A stretch of 5,444 bases of DNA. It comes from an uncultured Saprospirales bacterium. GTDB taxonomy: Bacteria > Bacteroidota > Bacteroidia > Chitinophagales > Saprospiraceae. Numbering within the stretch: the first letter of the stretch is position 1; each line of letters starts with the position of its first letter. The position numbers were made by a program, and so were the translations under genes. This document shows, piece after piece, positions 2,894 to 5,444 of the stretch. The notes below the pieces were generated by a model, which worked only from the letters and a program-made list of their open reading frames with translations, was not told where the DNA came from and did no database searches. The stretch is from contig CALAZP010000236.1 in the NCBI GenBank assembly GCA_937926355.1, positions 1 through 5,444 of the forward strand. Reading direction: 5' to 3'.

Positions 2894-5444
2894 ATGAAAA
2901 AATTGATTTACCTAAAGTATTGGCTAGCTACCAGCTTTTTGCTGTCGCTGGCTTGTACTGTTTTCGGAGCAGAGGATCCGGTAAGTCGCACTAAGGTGAC
3001 CATCGGAAAGGAGGGCTCATTTACTTTTTTCGAAGATGAAATAAGTATGGGCTCTTCAGACGTAGTGGAATTTGGATTGGCGTACACCGCTTCCGATACC
3101 ATTACAGCTACTCTCTATCCTAATTTTACGCACGACACGGTGGAATACCAAAATTTAACGGTTGTATTCAGTATGCCTATGGGAACCGTAACGGAACCAG
3201 CGGTCAGCTATAATTCTATTTATTCAGGAACTTTTCCCACCCTAGTGGGTCCGGGTACTTGGAATATTTCACGTCAGAATGCGACTATTTTCACAGGTGG
3301 AAGTACCCTCAACTTGGATATTTACACCGCCAGAATTAATGGAACTTTTTCCGACGGTGCGAGTCCTACAGATTCTATTGGATTGTTTTATTTCAGACTA
3401 CCGGGAGATTGTAACGGCGGAAATATAGCTTTAGCAGCTACCGGCGATCCGGTGGCTACGGCAGCTCCTGATGCCAATGAGGTGACGGCAATAAGGTTGG
3501 ATAATGGAGTTCGCTTAGATACTTTTATGTATTTGGGCAACAAACCTGAAGCAGATACCTTGGCTTGTCCGCTCAATATCACGGATATGCCAAATGCCAA
3601 TAACGATACTCCGACAACACAGGAAGACAACCCCATTAATATCGACGTACTGGCTAATGATAATTTCGGTAGTGATGGCCCAAGTAATGCAGCCATTGCT
3701 ATTGTAACACAAGCCACACATGGTACGGCAGTAGTGCTAACGAATTCCACATCCACCCCCACCGATGATGAAATTCGCTACACGCCTTTTACTGATTTTA
3801 ATGGTACGGATGTTTTCACCTATCGAATATGCGATGCCAATGGTGATTGCGATACAGCAACAGTAACCATTACAATTACTCCTGTTGATGATAATATTAA
3901 TGCGTCTAACGATAACCTTTCGGTTCCCAGCTCAACCGGGCCAGTAGATATTACCATTTTAGATAATGACACCTATGCTGATTCTATCATTTCTTTTACC
4001 ATTCTGACCAATCCTCCTGCGAGCAGTGGAACGATTACCATTAATAATAATGGTACCCCCAATGATTTGACAGATGATTATATCGTTTATACCCCTGTAG
4101 ATGGTTTTACCGGTCAGGTGACCTTTACCTACCAAATATGCGACAACTCAGGGGCAAGCGATTGTGATCAGGCAACAGTAACTTTGGATGTGAGCGATTC
4201 TGCCTGCTTAACAGATGTATCTTGTTTGAATAGTGTCGTTATTCCTTTAGACGCTAACTGTTATGCCGCTATTTTACCAAGTATGGTAATGGGAGGTCTC
4301 GATCAATGTGACGATCAAATTACTATTGTCGTCAATTACGGCAACGGGGAATTGGATACCAACGAAGTCGATCGACCTGGATTTTTCTCCTATACCGCTT
4401 TTGGGCCCAAAAATGAACCGATTTGTATGGGTACCATCAGCGCTGAAGATAAAATTGACCCTCAATTCTGTTGTGAATCAGAAGTCAATTATGAACAATA
4501 TGGTACTTACCGAAAAGTTAATTACAACACGTTTCAAGGAAGATTAGATGGAAGTGACCCAAGATTCAAGCCGTCTTTATGGAGTTGTTGGCAATCTACC
4601 AACGCCCCATTTAGTGCCTTTACCTGGCCGGGAAGTGGATTGCGTATATACGACACCTATACTTTCCGCCCAGCAGAACCAGGGATTTATTCCTTTTTCA
4701 TTGGTCCGGAATACGCACCGGGAACTTCAGCAGCTGACTTTGATCCCGTCCTCGCTCTTTTTGCCGGCAACTTCGATCCGGAGATGCCTTGTGAAAATAT
4801 CGTAGGATTTGCAGAATCCACTTACATCCCTAACCCATTAGCTGGAGAAGGCTTTTTTACCGACGGTTCAGGTTTTCTCGGTAGTTTTGGATTGGATTTC
4901 GATGCTACCCCTGATGAGGATGTATTCGGTCCTTGGTTAACCAGAACAGACCCTGTTTTGAGATTGGCCCTCAAATTAGAAGCCAATCAAGAATATACTA
5001 TTGTCGTTACCTCCAAAGAAGTTTTGGCAGATGGCGCTTATGATCTATATGCAGCCAGAACCGAAGCTGATCTTCCGGTAAACCAGAACGTCTTATTGCA
5101 GACCAATGGAACACCTTATACGGTGGATATGTCTTATCATTATTATAATTTATTGTGTGGAGATGCGGACGATATGCAGTTGAGAGGTACCGTTCGATTT
5201 GAAGACGAAGATTATCTCCCCAATTACAAATCTTACGAGGAGCCCATCACAGAGTGTACCCCCTGGAATCAATTGAATAATTTATTATTCGGTGTTCCAG
5301 GAAGTCCTTACAGCTACGAAGTGATTACTGAATTGAACTTTCCAGATAGTGTATTCTCCGCAGAAGAATTTGCCGGACAAGTCTATATTAGAGATGTATT
5401 GATGTTGGAAACTTCTCCAGGTGTTCTGAGTAGAAAACCATTTG
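2894..5444 (+). CDS. Large secreted adhesin-like protein, N-terminal 850 codons
   Basis: The frame is open from the ATG to the window end, so the protein is cut off. Residues 1-25 form a Sec signal peptide (MKKL, hydrophobic core ATSFLLSLACTV, likely cleavage after VFG); the Cys in LSLAC is not in a good lipobox. Residues 26-230 are an unassigned beta-rich domain. Residues 234-330 and 335-433 are tandem cadherin-like/Big_9-type Ig domains, with VLANDN at 252 and ILDNDT at 355, and YTPFTDFNGTDVFTYRICD at 296 matching YTPVDGFTGQVTFTYQICD at 399. Residues 438-527 are a Cys-containing module ending CMGTISAEDKIDP, a type I associate with large Saprospiria proteins. Residues 586-720 resemble a PPC-like beta-sandwich (YDTYTF, DPVLALF, LEANQEYTIVVTS). 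The remainder is unassigned. Role inferred: extracellular adhesion or matrix protein, perhaps exported by type IX secretion; the C-terminal sorting domain would lie outside. GTG at 2864 is an alternative in-frame start adding ten residues; ATG fits the signal peptide better. Confidence 0.9.
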   Translation, partial: MKKLIYLKYWLATSFLLSLACTVFGAEDPVSRTKVTIGKEGSFTFFEDEISMGSSDVVEFGLAYTASDTITATLYPNFTHDTVEYQNLTVVFSMPMGTVTEPAVSYNSIYSGTFPTLVGPGTWNISRQNATIFTGGSTLNLDIYTARINGTFSDGASPTDSIGLFYFRLPGDCNGGNIALAATGDPVATAAPDANEVTAIRLDNGVRLDTFMYLGNKPEADTLACPLNITDMPNANNDTPTTQEDNPINIDVLANDNFGSDGPSNAAIAIVTQATHGTAVVLTNSTSTPTDDEIRYTPFTDFNGTDVFTYRICDANGDCDTATVTITITPVDDNINASNDNLSVPSSTGPVDITILDNDTYADSIISFTILTNPPASSGTITINNNGTPNDLTDDYIVYTPVDGFTGQVTFTYQICDNSGASDCDQATVTLDVSDSACLTDVSCLNSVVIPLDANCYAAILPSMVMGGLDQCDDQITIVVNYGNGELDTNEVDRPGFFSYTAFGPKNEPICMGTISAEDKIDPQFCCESEVNYEQYGTYRKVNYNTFQGRLDGSDPRFKPSLWSCWQSTNAPFSAFTWPGSGLRIYDTYTFRPAEPGIYSFFIGPEYAPGTSAADFDPVLALFAGNFDPEMPCENIVGFAESTYIPNPLAGEGFFTDGSGFLGSFGLDFDATPDEDVFGPWLTRTDPVLRLALKLEANQEYTIVVTSKEVLADGAYDLYAARTEADLPVNQNVLLQTNGTPYTVDMSYHYYNLLCGDADDMQLRGTVRFEDEDYLPNYKSYEEPITECTPWNQLNNLLFGVPGSPYSYEVITELNFPDSVFSAEEFAGQVYIRDVLMLETSPGVLSRKPF

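Noticed and set aside
2908..2914. Lipoprotein reading of the secreted protein's N-terminus (LSLAC)
   Set aside because: The residues before the Cys (S-L-A) do not fit a lipobox, and a good type I cleavage site (VFG before AED) follows.
3388..3762. 124-codon minus-strand frame and a nested 68-codon one at 3515-3721
   Set aside because: Antisense to the secreted gene. The Ala/Ser/Val/Leu-rich peptide is what Thr/Asp/Asn-rich Ig-domain codons give when read backwards.
4308..4805. Two short plus-strand frames (4308-4547 and 4548-4805)
   Set aside because: They lie inside the secreted gene in another frame, whose own frame is uninterrupted and carries recognisable domains.

Overview
The window looks like chromosomal DNA of a Bacteroidota bacterium, probably of the Saprospiria (Lewinella/Haliscomenobacter/Saprospira type). 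The pointers are: AT-rich spacers carrying the Bacteroidota promoter -7 pattern TAnnTTTG, start codons without a Shine-Dalgarno sequence but with A-rich leaders, and a large multidomain secreted protein built from modules I associate with that class. The taxonomic placement is inference from style; no marker gene is present.

Layout. Positions 3-73 (minus) hold a tRNA-Gln(UUG). Positions 74-343 are an AT-rich divergent spacer with a candidate promoter in each direction and a leader for the next gene that contains two competing hairpins and a 9-codon upstream ORF. Positions 344-1867 (plus) encode an uncharacterised 507-residue, alpha-helical, probably cytoplasmic protein, closed by a strong intrinsic terminator at 1886-1918. 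Positions 1919-2893 are nearly 1 kb without a convincing gene. This stretch holds two good promoter-like sites, each followed by an ATG that opens only a very short frame (17 and 33 codons), a cluster of CCAATT motifs, several hairpins, and an open but interrupted minus-strand frame that may be a gene remnant. From 2894 to the window end (plus) runs the first 850 codons of a large secreted, beta-rich, adhesin-like protein: signal peptide, unassigned beta-rich domain, two tandem cadherin-like/Big_9-type Ig domains, a Cys-containing module, a PPC-like beta-sandwich, then an unassigned region. Its C-terminus lies outside the window.

The tRNA, the helical protein and the secreted protein are separately transcribed as far as the sequence shows; nothing ties them into one pathway. 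No CRISPR array, insertion sequence, rRNA or recognisable defence system is visible. The parts most worth a second look are the 1919-2893 spacer, with its repeated promoter/start modules, motif cluster and possible broken gene, and the architecture of the secreted protein.
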